A DNA stretch of 64,000 bases from Siphonodentalium dalli (taxonomy: Eukaryota; Mollusca; Scaphopoda; Gadilida; Siphonodentaliidae): the NCBI GenBank assembly GCA_032622095.1, contig CP136067.1, positions 96,278,707 to 96,342,706 on the forward strand, given 5' to 3'. Shown here one piece after another: positions 48,421 through 59,311 of the stretch. The notes under the pieces were generated by a model, which was not told where the DNA came from, searched no databases, and saw nothing but the letters and a program-made list of their open reading frames with translations. How positions within the stretch are numbered: position 1 is the first letter of the stretch; the number at the start of each line of letters is the position of its first letter. The position numbers and the translations under genes were made by a program.

Positions 48421-49290
48421 TAAATCCAAGATGGCGGCAATAATTTTTAAAGAAATTGAGAAAAATAATTGATGACTCCCAGATGCATATAAAGTTGGTG
48501 ATGATCGAAGGAGGGAGGTTGCTTGTAGGGTGTGCGAAGAATTTAGTCATGCATGCAAAGAGTAAAATACAAGATGTCCACTGGTGGCCATGTCTTTAGA
48601 CGAAATTCAGAAAAAATTGATGGCTCCCATCTAGAGGTCACACCAAAGATCCATTTATTTTGTGATGATCGAATGAGTGATGCAGTCCGCGGAATGTGAC
48701 AATTGATTAATATTTGAAATCCCAGATGGCTGCTGGCGGCCATGTAAAAAACATTGGAAAAAAAAATGATGGCTCCCATCTAGAGGTCACCCGAAGATCC
48801 ATATCAAGTTTGTCGATGATCGAAGGAGGGATGTGGTCTGTATGGTGTGCCACAGGATTTAGTCATGCAAAGAGTAAAATCCAAGATTGCCGCTGGCACA
48901 GCCTGGCAGCCATGTTTTTCAATGAAATTCGTAACAATTTTATACATGCTCCAATCCAGAAGATCCATATGAAGTTTGATGATAATCAGATGGGAATGTG
49001 GTCTGTATGATTTAGTCATGAAAAGTGTAAAATCCAAAATGGCTGGTGCCGGCCATATTATTCATCGAAAAAAATTCAAATTCGATAGCTCCCATCAAGA
49101 GGTGATCCTAAACGGGGGGTAAATGGCTTCCACCTAGAGGTCAGCCCGAAGATCCATGTGAAGCTCAGTGACGATTGGATGAGAGATGTGACCTGTATGG
49201 TGTGCTATAAGCATAACGGAAATTGTTGACGGATGGACGGACGCACACATGCACGGCTCGACGGACGGACGAGTGTCAACCCACGGAAAA
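48420..49290. repeat. Diverged tandem repeat, second member of the 16.2-kb family
   Basis: Four to five units with AAATCCAAGATGGC, GGCTCCCATCTAGAGGTCA, GATCCATAT.AAGTTTG and GGGATGTGGTCTGTATGGTG. It matches 16245-16960 and ends in a GACGGACGGACG-rich tail near the exon boundary. Confidence 0.8.
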
Positions 49291-49345
49291 AATGGGGTTG
49301 GTAGCCTCATATCTCTGACCTGTGTTAGAAGATGTTATTACGTAC

Positions 49346-52313
49346 CTGTCACGAAGCTCATTCTCAATCATTCTGCAGCACTTTTCAGTCTCAAGTGGCG
49401 TCGCGAGGAAAATCAGGATATCTCCAGGTGGTGAATTCAGGTGAATTTCGATGGTTTTACGAACTGCTTCATTCTCGTAATTATCAATACTGCACTGGTC
49501 ATATTCGTCACTGCTCCAAATGACATCAACTGGAAACTTCCTTCCCGGAACATTTAAAACTTCGCACTTGTTATCGAAATATTTGCAGAAGAGTTTTGGA
49601 TTTATTGTTGCTGACGATATGATGAGACGAAGTTCAGGGCGCGAAATTAGTAACTTCTTAATCATTCCAAGTAGTAAGTCAGTGTAGATTGCCCGTTCGT
49701 GAGCTTCGTCTAGTATGATACATGAATAAGACGACAGCTTCTTATCTTTTAGGCAATCATTCAACAGGAAGTGATCAGTAACAAACAGTAGCTTCGTATT
49801 CGCTTTCCTCTCTGCCTGCTGGCCGACCTGGTAACCCACTAAATTTCCAACCTCCATACACATCTCAGAAGCTACCCGCTTAGCAAGTGTCAAGGCTGCA
49901 ATTTTCCTTGGCTGTGTACAAACTACGATCCCAGAATTAGTGTAGCCAGCTTGGTGTAGATACTGTACTAACTGCGTGCTCTTTCCTGATCCAGGTTCCC
50001 CTATGAGTAAGCATACTTGGTTATCTTTTATCGCATTCACGATCTTGTGCCGATAGTTATATATCGGAAGTGAGGCATTAAATTTTTTGAATTCCACATC
50101 CAAATCTTTTTTCAATTGAAGCGAGCAGGAACGATAGTTCGTCGAACTTCTCATCTCAGCGAGTTTCTGTCTGAGGCTTTCGACGTATATTTCAAACTCT
50201 TTCTTCTGCAATTCTAGCTCCTCCAGTTTATAAGCCGCTTCCTTCTTTTGTACAGCACTATCAGAGTGGTCCTGTGGCTTCAGAAATTGCTTGGCATGTA
50301 AACATATTTCCTTATATGACTGTTCAGAAACTTTGATTTCATCGTCGAGGCATGTTAAAATCGCAGCGCTCCTTTTGAGGACATTCCGTGACTCTTCCTG
50401 CATGAATCTCTTCCGTATTCTCTGTTCGAGAGCTTCTTCTACAAGTAACGGTGAAAGAGATAACTCAATCTTTGAAGCACATGCCACGATGTGTTTTTCC
50501 AGTTCGGGTTTAGCTTGCTTACAGCTATTTTTACTGCTGAAGATCAACTTCATGAAAGTACACCCGTTATGATGTTTGACATCTTGAAGTTTGAACTGCA
50601 ACTTTTCAGGCACCCAACATCGAAAATATTGATAGAAGTTGAAGTCTGGAAAGATTTCAGGTATTTTTATGAACAATGGTGAATCAGTAGCATTACGACC
50701 CTGCTCGTTTTGGTCGTCTTCCACGTGATTTTCACAACTCAAACTTCCCGTTGATGTCGCTTGGATAGACGTGACATGAATATGTTGGTGATAAATACTT
50801 TGAACTTTAACTGATTCAACAATTTTATTTGGTGTGTCGACTTTTTCTGCTTCACTGCGATTTCCCTGTATATTTGTCCTCTGGTATACTAGTATGCTAT
50901 CTACCTCTATATGCTCAAAAACTGCAGTGCCCGCATGTATATTATCCATTGAAACAGCAGCAGACAGCAGGTTGTCCACCTTTGGTTCTACAACACATCG
51001 CTTATTACCTCCCTTCTTGCAAGATTTCCGATCGATGTCCAAAGCCATCTGTAATCTTCCAATCAGTTCCTCAGTGTCTGCCACAAATCTTACGTCAACT
51101 TGCTGCCTTTGAATCTTATAGTTTAGATCAGGTATACATTCATACAGAGGCAGCCTTCCGAAGAAACAGGAGTTTTCTAATTCTTCTTTTTGCCTCATGG
51201 CTTAAGAAACAGGAGTTTTCTAATTCTTCTTTTTGCCTCATGGCTTCCATTTCTCGCTGCCTTTCTTCTTGTGCCCGCCTCTTAGCCTCCTCTTGTGCCC
51301 GCCTCTCAGCCTCTGCTATACGGGACTTCTCTCTCAGCATTTCTTCTTTTGCCCGCCTCTCAGCCTCTACCCAACGGGCCTCCTCTCTCTGCCTTTCTAT
51401 TTGAGCCTGTCTCTCAGCTCCTTCCCTTCTCCTCCTTTCTTCTAGTGCCAGCCTCTCAGCCTCTACCCTATGGGCCTTCTCTCTCAGCATTTTTATTAGA
51501 GCCTGCCTCTCAGCCTCTGCACTACGGGCCTCCTCTCTCTGCGTCTCTTCTAGTGCCCGCCTCTCAGTTTCTTCTCTTCTCCACCTTTTTTCTCGTGCCT
51601 GCCTCTCAGCCTCTGCCCTCCGAGCCTCATCTTTTCGCCTTTCTTCTAGTGCCCGCCTCTCAGCTTCTTCCCTTCTCAAACTTTCATACTGTGACCACCT
51701 CTCAGCATCTGCCAGCATCTGCCGGGCCTCCTCTCTCTGCCTTTCTGCTAGCGCCCGCCTGTTAGCATCTTCCTGTGCCCGCATCTCAGCCTCTGCCTTA
51801 CGGGCCTCCTCTCTCCGCATTTCTGTTCGTGCCCGCCTCTCAGCTTCTTCCCTTCTCAAGCTTTCATACTGTACACGTGCCCGCCTCTCAGCATCTGCCA
51901 GCATCTGCCGGGCCTCCTCCTGTCTCTGTCTTTCTGCTAGCGCCCGCCTGTTAGCATCTTCCTGTGCCCGCCTCTCAGCCTCTGCCTTACGGGCCTCCTC
52001 TCTCCGCATTTCTGTTCGTGCCCGCCACTCAGCCTCTGCCCTACGGGCCTCCTCTCTCCGCCTCTCTCCGCCTTTCATTTAGTGCCAGCCTTTCAGCCTC
52101 TGCCCTACGGGCCTCCTCTCTCTGCTTTTCTTCTAGTGCATGCATATCAGCTACTTCTTGTGCCCGCCTCTCAGCCTCTTCCCTACGGGCCACCTCTCTC
52201 CGCCTTTCATTTCGAGCCTGTCTCTTAGTTTCTTCCCTTCTCAACCTTTCTTGTCGTAACAGCCTCTCAGCCTCTGCTCTCCGGGCCTCATCTTTTCGCC
52301 TTTCTTCCCGAAC
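49346..52313 (-). CDS. DEAH helicase / RBR E3 gene, 5' part (coiled coil to helicase domain 1)
   Basis: Begins at an acceptor, TTTGGTCTTCAG|GTTCGG (52314), so an earlier exon must exist; I cannot find it up to 64000. About 370 codons of charged repeats follow (RREEARRAEAERRAQEE), a long single helix or coiled coil. Next is a roughly 370-residue region of low similarity, then helicase domain 1: motif I GEPGSGKST (residues 400-408 of the last frame), TQPRK, TDHFLL, motif II DEAH (497-500), motif III SAT (529-531), and ILIFLAT before the donor at 49345. The frame is broken twice, by a 10-bp duplication (52051-52070) and a 43-bp duplication (51161-51246). All helicase motifs are intact. The protein would hydrolyse ATP to translocate on RNA. 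Confidence 0.85.
51161..51246 (-). other. Frame break: 43-bp tandem duplication
   Basis: AAGAAACAGGAGTTTTCTAA and the rest of a 43-bp unit occur twice in a row (starts 51161 and 51204). Both copies encode MRQKEELENSCF, but 43 is not divisible by three, so the upstream frame runs into a stop 20-odd codons later. Removing one copy joins the coiled-coil and helicase frames exactly. Confidence 0.93.
51247..52313 (-). repeat. Coding repeat for a charged coiled coil
   Basis: On the coding strand, repeated units encode EARRAEAERRA / EARKAEAERRAQED / EARQMLADAERR / QYESLRREEAERRA. A block of about 65 codons occurs twice almost unchanged (about 51680-51870 and 51870-52040). On the plus strand the same bases form Pro/Ser-rich ORFs that are shadows. 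Such internal homology makes the exon prone to unequal exchange. Confidence 0.85.
52051..52070 (-). other. Frame break: 10-bp tandem duplication
   Basis: CCTCTCTCCG occurs twice in a row on the plus strand. It shifts the frame between the first 95 codons of the exon and the rest of the coiled coil; one copy gives a continuous ERRREEARRAEAE repeat. Confidence 0.9.
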
Positions 52314-52992
52314 CTGAAGACCAAACATATTGTCATGATTGTTTGTTATTAACTTAATATATATATTTTTTCAGTCCAAATTCGAGGAGCATAACAGTGC
52401 TTGTGCACCTTTGCACGCCTGATCTTGAAAAGCATGGAACCAAATGTGTGCACCTCGCGATCTTGGTTGAGTTGACAGAATACTTGGTGAAAAACATTTT
52501 GCAGCGTTAACGACTTACAGTACACATTGCATGCACCAGTATAAATCAGTGTAATCAAAGCAAACAATGAAAGTATAAGAGACATCAAAACAGTCATTGA
52601 TATTGCAACATTAGCACGCCTTCTGAGCGTGTGCGCATGACATGATGCCAAATGTATTTTTGCGGTCAATGCTGTGTTTGGTATTTCTTATAAATGGCTA
52701 GCTAAATCTGCACTCCCAGAAAACCGAACGTGTTTTTCCACGCTCAAGATGTTATTCTACTCTCAGCACTACGTCGTGACGTCATATTATTGCGTGATTC
52801 GGTAAACTTATGCGTTATTTTAACAGAAAAGTCTTGTGGTGTTGTAACTTTAAGAACGTGACATTTCAATATGTCTTGATCATAACAAACTGGTGTAGAA
52901 AATAATATGATCATATGTGGAGAAACCACATATGCTGAGATTCGTTATTACAATAATTCTAGTGTGATATTTATATAGTAGGTGTAGTACTA

Positions 52993-53130
52993 CAGTGCCC
53001 TAAATAATCGACTCCTTAACCACATCAAAATTATGGGTAATTTTACAGGATTTAGTCGGAAATATGGCATGTTGCAACAAGCCATATTTCTGCTGTGGTT
53101 AAGGAGTCGAGATTATTTAGGGCATTACTG
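52993..53130. mobile_element. Palindromic MITE, copy a
   Basis: CAGTGCCCTAAATAATCGAC at the left and its near reverse complement at the right (ATTATTTAGGGCATTACTG). The arms extend inward (ACTCCTTAACCACA, AAATATGGC.TGTTGC). TA precedes the left end; the right TA is lost. Same family as 62100-62316 and 63816-63979. Confidence 0.88.
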
Positions 53131-53191
53131 CATGTTCATGTTTGTACTATCATAACAATAAAATACCAAATTCGATACTAAAATAATATTA

Positions 53192-53839
53192 TCTCATATA
53201 TATTTTGAAGACCTCTGTCTGTTTGTTTGTATGTTTGTCTGTATGTTTGTATGTTTGTATGTTTGTCATTTATACAAATCTACGATTCTCGACCGATCGG
53301 GACCAAACTTGGTACGTGTGTGTAGTTTGACCAGGCGGTGGACGTTGTCGTATTGGCGAGCTCGTGCGGCGCCCGCTTCGCGCATGCGCAGACGAGATCT
53401 CGGAAACGGGTGGAGCTATCGACTTGAAATTTGGTATGTGAATGTATCTTGCCCCGGATACGAATTTTATCGGGTCGCCGAGCCCGTACGACGCCAATTT
53501 CGCGCATGCGCAGACGAGATCTCGGAAACGGGTGGAGCTATCGACTTGAAATTTGGTATGTGAATGTATCTTGCCCCGGATACGAATTTTATCGGGTCGC
53601 CGAGCCCGTGCGACGCCAGCTTCGCGCATGCGCAGACGAGATCTCGGAAACGGGTGGAGCTATCGACTTGAAATTTGGTATGTGAATGTATCTTGACCAG
53701 GATACGAATTTTATCGGGTCGCCGAGCCCGTGCGACGCCAGCTTCGCGCATGCGCAGACCAGATCTCGGAAACGGGTGGAGCTATCGACTTGAAATTTGG
53801 TTTTTGAATAGCCCGGACAACGTCGGGCTCATCAGCTAG
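53192..53839 (+). mobile_element. Non-autonomous Helitron, first of a head-to-tail pair
   Basis: Starts TCTCATATATATTTTGAAGA after an A (53191) and ends with the hairpin CCCGGACAACGTCGGG, 8 nt, and CTAG (53836-53839). Inside are about four 122-bp tandem units with GACGAGATCTCGGAAACGGG and CGCGCATGCGCA (starts 53391, 53513, 53635, 53757). No Rep/helicase gene. The next element's TC begins directly after CTAG. Confidence 0.88.
53391..53800 (+). repeat. 122-bp tandem repeat inside the Helitron
   Basis: Exact period of 122 bp across three and a half units, with very few differences. The unit has TCGGGTCGCCGAGCCCGTGC and the CGCGCATGCGCA palindrome. ORFs on both strands repeat accordingly and are not genes. 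Confidence 0.93.
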
Positions 53840-54548
53840 TCTATTATTTATTTTGGAAGATCTGTCTGTCTGTGTGTGTGTGTGTGTGTGTGTGAGGGCG
53901 TGTGGGGGTGTGTGTGTGTGTGTGTGTGTGTCTGTTTCCAATGGACTCAAAAACGGCCGAGTCGATTTCGATGAAACTTGGTATGTGGGGGGTATTTTCG
54001 GCCGGGGAGTGACATAGGCCTATTAATTTGCCCGTGCGACGTGACCTTGACCTTGAAATTGGGTCATTTCAAGGTCAAACGCACGAATATCACGGGATTT
54101 CGATGAAACTTGGTATGTGGGGGTATTTTCGACCGGGCAGTACCATGGGCCTATTAATTTGCCCGTGCGACGTGACTTTGACCTTGAAATCGGGTCATTT
54201 CAAGGTCAAACACCCGAATATCACGGGATTTTGATGAAACTTGGTATGTGGGGGTACTTTCTTATGGGGAGTCTCATAAGCCTGTTCATTCGCCCGTGCG
54301 ACGTGACATTGACCTTGAAATCTGGTCAATTCAAGGTCAAATCGCAAATTTTGATGGGATTTCGACGAAATTTGATACGTATGGTTACTTTTGTCCACTG
54401 TGTGTATTGGACGGGTCGAGTCGTGACCCAGACCTGACCTTGACCTTCAAAATGATCTGGACGGGTCAAATCGTTACCCCACTTAACATTGACCTTCAAA
54501 ATGGACAATTCAAGGTCAAAGCCCGGACGAAGTCGGGTCACCTTCTAG
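53840..54548 (+). mobile_element. Non-autonomous Helitron, second of the pair
   Basis: Starts TCTATTATTTATTTTGGAAG at 53840, directly after the CTAG of the first element. It ends with the hairpin CCCGGACGAAGTCGGG, 7 nt and CTAG (54545-54548), followed by T. A (TG)n run follows the 5' end. Inside are three 131-bp units with GCCCGTGCGACGTGAC.TTGA (54030, 54161, 54292) and TTTCAAGGTCAAA. Confidence 0.88.
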
Positions 54549-54599
54549 TAAGTTATATATCAGCAGCAAACATCGTCATTCTCTGTAACCGCCCATATA

Positions 54600-54890
54600 A
54601 AAATGTACCTGGGTAAATATTGGTGTTTACCTAGGTATACCCCGGTACATATAGGTTTTACCCTGGTTCCACCCAGGTCACACCCAGGTTACACCCAGGT
54701 AAATCAGGGATTTATATAGATTTACCCAGGTGTTTTCGATATATGTTAGGTATAAACCCCAGTTTACCCGGGTTTTTACGGATTTACACCCAGGTATTTA
54801 CACCAGGTATTTACACCCAGGTATTTACACCAGGGTTTCGCCCAGGTATTTACTACAGTGTTCACCCGGATATATACACCTGTGGTATTT
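54600..54890. repeat. Simple repeat rich in ACACCCAGGTA
   Basis: Many irregular copies of TTACACCCAGGTATTTACACC and variants. Low-complexity DNA; nothing coding. Confidence 0.85.
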
Positions 54891-54904
54891 TGTTAAACTG
54901 TATA

Positions 54905-56740
54905 ATCTGCATTGAAGTCACCTTATTAACCCTTTCTATATTACAGCACCATTGGCGTGTAGTTACCTTATTAACCATTCTATATTAAATCATTAATTGA
55001 CAGGTAGTTACCTTATTAATCCTTTCTATACTAAGTAACATTGGTGAGTAGTTACATTATTAACCCTTTCTATATTAAAGCACCATTGATGTGAAGTTAC
55101 CTTATTAACCCTTTCTTTATTAAAGCATCATTGACGCGTAGTTACCTTATTAACCCTTTCTATATTAAAATATCATTGATGTGTAGTTACAATGTTAACC
55201 CTTTCTATAGTATAGCATCATTGACGGGTAGTTGGCTCCTTAACTCTGTATATATCAAAGTATCATTGTCGTATATAGTTACCTTATTAACCCTTTCTAT
55301 ACTAAGTACCGTTGGCGTGTAGTTACCTTATTAACCCTTTCTATATTAAAGCATTAATTGACAGGTAGTTACCTTATTAACCCTTTCTATACTAAGTATC
55401 ATTGGTGAGTAGTTGCATTATTAACCCTTTCTATATTAAAGCGCCATTGGCGGGTAGTTACCTTATTAACCATTTATGTATTAAAGCATCATTGACGTGT
55501 AGTTACCTTATTATAACCCTCTCTATATTAAAGCATCATTATTGCTGGGTAGTTATCTTATTAACCCGTTCTATACTAAGTATCATTGGTGAGTAGTTAC
55601 AGTATTAACCCTTTCTATATTAAAGCATCATTGACGTGAAGTTACCTTATTAACCATTTCTGTATTAAAGCAGCATTGACATGTAGTTACCTTATTAGCC
55701 CTTTCTTTATTAAAATATCATTGACGTGTAGTTACCATGTTAACCCTTTCTATATTAAAGCATCGTTGACGGGTAGTTGCCTAATTAACCCTCTATATAC
55801 TAAAGTATCATTGTCGTGTAGTTACCTTACCAACCCTTTCTATACTAAGTATCATTGGCGTGTAGTTACCTTATTAACCTTTTCTATATTAAAGCATTAA
55901 TTGACAGGTAGTTACATTAAACAACCCTTTCTATACTAAGTATCATTGGTGAGTAGTTACATTATAAACCATTTCTATATTAAAGCGCCATTGGCGGGTA
56001 ATTACCTTATTAACCATTTTTGTATCAAAGCATCATTGACGTGCAGTTACCATATTATAACACTTTCTATATTAAAGCATCATTGACTGATAGTTACCAT
56101 ATTAACCCTTTCTATATTAAAGCACCATTGGCGTGTAATTAGCTTATTAACCCTTTCTACGTTGAAGCAATAATTGACAGGCAGTTACCTTATTAACCCT
56201 TTTTATAATGAGTATCATTGGTGATTAGTTACATTATTAACCCTTTCTACAATAAAGCATAATTGACATGTAGTTATCATAGTAGCCAGTTATATATTAA
56301 AGCATCATGGACGGTAGTTACCATATTAACCCTTTCTATATTAAAGCACCATTGGCGTGTAATTACCATATTAACCCTTTCTATATTAAAACATCATTGA
56401 CGTGTAGTTACCCTATTAGCCCTTTCTATATTTAAGCATCATTGACGTGTAGAACTTTATCTTATTAACCCTTTCTTTATTAAAGCATCATTGACATGTA
56501 GTTACCTTAGTAACAATTTCTACACTAAAGCATTATTGACGGGTAGTTACCTTATTAACCCTTTCTATATTAAAGCATCATTGACAAGAAGTTATTAACC
56601 TTCTATAATAAGTATCATTGCCGTGTAGTTAGTTACCTTATAAAACCTTTCTATATTAAGACGTCGATCATTGACGGGTAGTTGTTACCTTATTAATCAT
56701 TTATGTATTCAAGCATCATTGACGAGTAGTTACCTTATTA
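54905..56740. repeat. 45-bp minisatellite array
   Basis: About 40 diverged units of roughly 45 bp: TAGTTACCTTATTAACCCTT, TCTATATTAAAGCATCATTG, ACGTG. Several 60- to 75-codon ORFs run through because the unit is near a multiple of three; they are not genes. Confidence 0.93.
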
Positions 56741-57440
56741 CTTGAAGTTTATTATGACAGTATGACAATACACTACCCCGGACAAATGAAGCAATATCAT
56801 ACTTTATCTAACAGCCTAGCTATAATTAGTGAACATTAAACTGACAAACAGACAATTTTCAGGGCCATTATTTAATATTAAAGGGATACAAAATAAAGAG
56901 ATTTCTAATTATCAGTAAGAATTATTCTCTAAGTGATACTTATTATTTCAAATAAATGATTGCATATACTATAGTAGACCATATACCAACAGGAAAATAT
57001 TAGTGAATACAATTATTGTGTTTCAAAATTCGTTTCGTTTCGTTTCTGCAGCCAAATTACAATCTTAACTTTTAGTTATCGTTCTTCAAAATGAAGCGCG
57101 GATTATTCCTTGTGGTATTTTGAGTTAATTTTGTCGCGAATCAACGCGGATTGACAGAAGGAAATGGTGTATTGGCTACAAACGGATAAACTGTGGACTT
57201 ATATATAAGATTCGCCGATTTCTCCCCATGGATGTGCGCAAATATCGAAAAAGACTGAATTTCATGTGACAAAAAATATTTCAATTCCCGGAACAGTAAG
57301 AATTAAGCTACGATAACGAAACGGATCAACTATAGTATTGAACAGTACCTCAGCTACCTGGCCATAACCAGAATATTTTCTCAAAATTGAATTTGTGGTA
57401 CCGGTACAATCATGATGTAGTGCCAGTGGCCTGCTCATAA
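56741..57440. other. No feature seen
   Basis: About 700 bp of AT-rich sequence without a supportable ORF, repeat or motif. It separates the 45-bp array from a LINE fragment. Confidence 0.5.
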
Positions 57441-58046
57441 TGCACCTGTCCAGAAGAAGAAGAATTGAGAAGTTTGAAGATCATGGACTACGCAGACACC
57501 ATCTGGGACCCCTACCAACAAAATCACATCGACAAGCTGGAAAGAATCCAGCGTAGAGCAGCCCGTTTCATTAAAAGAGACTATAAGAGCAAAGAAGATG
57601 GATATATGACCAAGATCCTCTACGAGCTAGATTTACCAACATTGCAGAAACGGCGGAAAATAAATCAGCTGGGATTCATGAGTAAGGTGGTGGGTGGATT
57701 GGTCCCGGCTATACCACCTAATCAATACTTTACACCCGAAACAAGGCGTCTTAGATCGCAGAGCAAAGTTCTGACAGGCTACGTCACCAGCCAAATTCCT
57801 CGGCACCTAATTTAAAGGAACAACAGTCAGTGCTACGAGGCTATACCATACGTGTCAGCTCAGTTCGCTAATTCCACATTTGTTCGAACTATATGCGACT
57901 GGAATCAGCTGGAGGAATCCTTAATCCTACAACAACAGCCTGTGGATTCCTTCAAGAGTGCGCTGAAGGAAAAGATCTGAGACTCTCTCGCCCGCTGCGA
58001 AATTACCATAATTGGGATCTGCAGCGTAACCATTCAGATTCAGATT
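57441..58046 (+). pseudogene. LINE 3' fragment (reverse transcriptase C-terminus)
   Basis: The frame starting at 57465 encodes the region after the reverse transcriptase of CR1/L2-like LINEs: MDYADTIWDPYQQNHIDKLE, RIQRRAARFI, then a TLQKRRKINQLGFMSKVV stretch. An in-frame TAA at 57813-57815 is followed, in the same frame, by the usual tail (VRTICDWNQLEESL...DSFKSALKEKI) ending at 57980. The 3' UTR ends in a CAGATTCAGATT run, a short-repeat tail as in such LINEs. The catalytic part is absent: a 5'-truncated, dead insertion unrelated to the full LINE at 2629. Confidence 0.88.
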
Positions 58047-58232
58047 GATCCATGATAGTAAGGGGTCAGTACATGTAGTAAGTACTGATAGTGATAAGCC
58101 TGCTGTACAATAATACTACTTTTGCTGTTTTACTGGTCTTAACTGAGTACTGTGTCAATGTGACATTGTTAATTCAGTTCCACTCTAATGTACATTAACT
58201 GGCAATGATGCATCTGACGCTATTAAAGGCAC

Positions 58233-58440
58233 CGGTAATCCCTAAATACCAGGAGGACGCGGCATAGAAACTTGGTACAACAGTTGTTACACGACAAAGA
58301 AAATTATCAACAAGCTTAGTGAGCGTCATCATCAAAATTGCAAATTAAAACACGGCAATGGTAAATTGGTAATCCCTACATACCAGGAGGACAAGGCATT
58401 GAAACTTGGGACAACAGTTGTTACACGGCAAAGAAATTTA
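58233..58440. repeat. 135-bp direct repeat
   Basis: GGTAATCCCTA.ATACCAGGA occurs at 58233 and 58368, followed in both by GGCAT.GAAACTTGG.ACAA and CAGTTGTTACACG. No coding content. Confidence 0.85.
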
Positions 58441-58747
58441 AAACACACTGTGCACAGATGAATGTTTATACATGTACTGTGCAGTCGAGATCACCTGGAC
58501 TACAAATATTTAAGGATTATACTATTTGATGAGTAGATGCGTGACTGATAAAAGAATTAGAGACTCCATATTTACTCGGAAGATAACAGTATACGATGCC
58601 ATACAGTTGTTCCATAACACCTCAACCTTTGGTGGATATAACAGTATTAAAACTAATGAAAATGATGAAAGCCAGACTCAACATCAAGACAACATGTGCA
58701 TGCATAAGTGACGGTTCAATGATTTTGACTCCATCAGATGATATTTA

Positions 58748-59125
58748 AGCGACACCAATTTTTAAGTCTGGTTTACGATGTGGGGAGAAAAAAAGTAGAT
58801 GCAGGAGGGAAAAAAATAAAAATAAAAAAGATTGTCCCCCCAATTTATATAAAGTAAATCGTGGAATTTTACATAAATTTTACAAAAATTGTGAAAAAAT
58901 GTTTTTGAATGAAATTCTGTTCAAACCAAACAAGACATATCTTGTCATGAAATACATGAAAATATGGATCTGTAAATGATCATAAGCAGAACCGGATGCG
59001 ACAGCACATGAAAATCAGTACGCGTGTAAAATATTTTGGGACAAAAAAAGTTAAATTTTTTTTCATGAAATGGAAACAAAGTTGTAGGAGGTGTTCGTAA
59101 ACCAGACTTAAAAATTGGTGTCGCC
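58748..59125. mobile_element. MITE, 378 bp, TTA target
   Basis: Terminal inverted repeats of about 30 bp (GCGACACCAATTTTTAAGTC and its reverse complement), flanked by TTA at 58745-58747 and 59126-59128. The TTA duplication and GGC end (on the right) fit a PIF/Harbinger-type MITE. AT-rich centre, no ORF. Confidence 0.85.
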
Positions 59126-59311
59126 TTAGGCTCATGTTAACACAGGATCACATATTCTCAAAATAATTGTCTCCCTCAAGTTGGCCTCAACCATACTAGT
59201 ATTTATATTTGATAGAACCTCAGTGAGACCATGTTGAAAATTACCATCAATGCAGTTCCAGTGTTGACGCAACGCGGTCATGTTACTTCAAACCAGTTGC
59301 AATGTTCCTTA

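Larger units (their letters stand above)
45464..49345 (-). other. Intron of the helicase-E3 gene (3.88 kb)
   Basis: Donor CGTGACAG|GTACGTAATA (exon end 49346) and acceptor TTTTTGTTACAG|GTGTAGAG (exon start 45463). Joining them keeps phase and gives ENELRDRCRDFVSMVLHGKL, which runs smoothly through the linker between the helicase domains. The intron holds a duplicated acceptor, a palindrome, a 120-bp repeat pair, a Tc1-like transposase remnant and two tandem repeat arrays. Confidence 0.88.

Noticed and set aside
51233-52317. Plus-strand ORFs rich in Pro/Ser/Leu opposite the coiled coil
   Set aside because: Antisense shadows of the repeated Arg/Glu/Ala coding sequence.
52349-52669. Possible upstream exon of the helicase gene (106-codon ORF with a hydrophobic stretch)
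   Set aside because: It lies directly upstream of the acceptor at 52314 in what should be intron, has no donor at a fitting place and no similarity to the family.
53231-53950. Repeated ORFs on both strands in the Helitron
   Set aside because: They follow the 122-bp repeat and have no Rep or helicase motifs.
54730-55900. Several 60-80 codon ORFs in the 45-bp array
   Set aside because: Products of a repeat whose period is a multiple of three; the peptides only repeat the unit.
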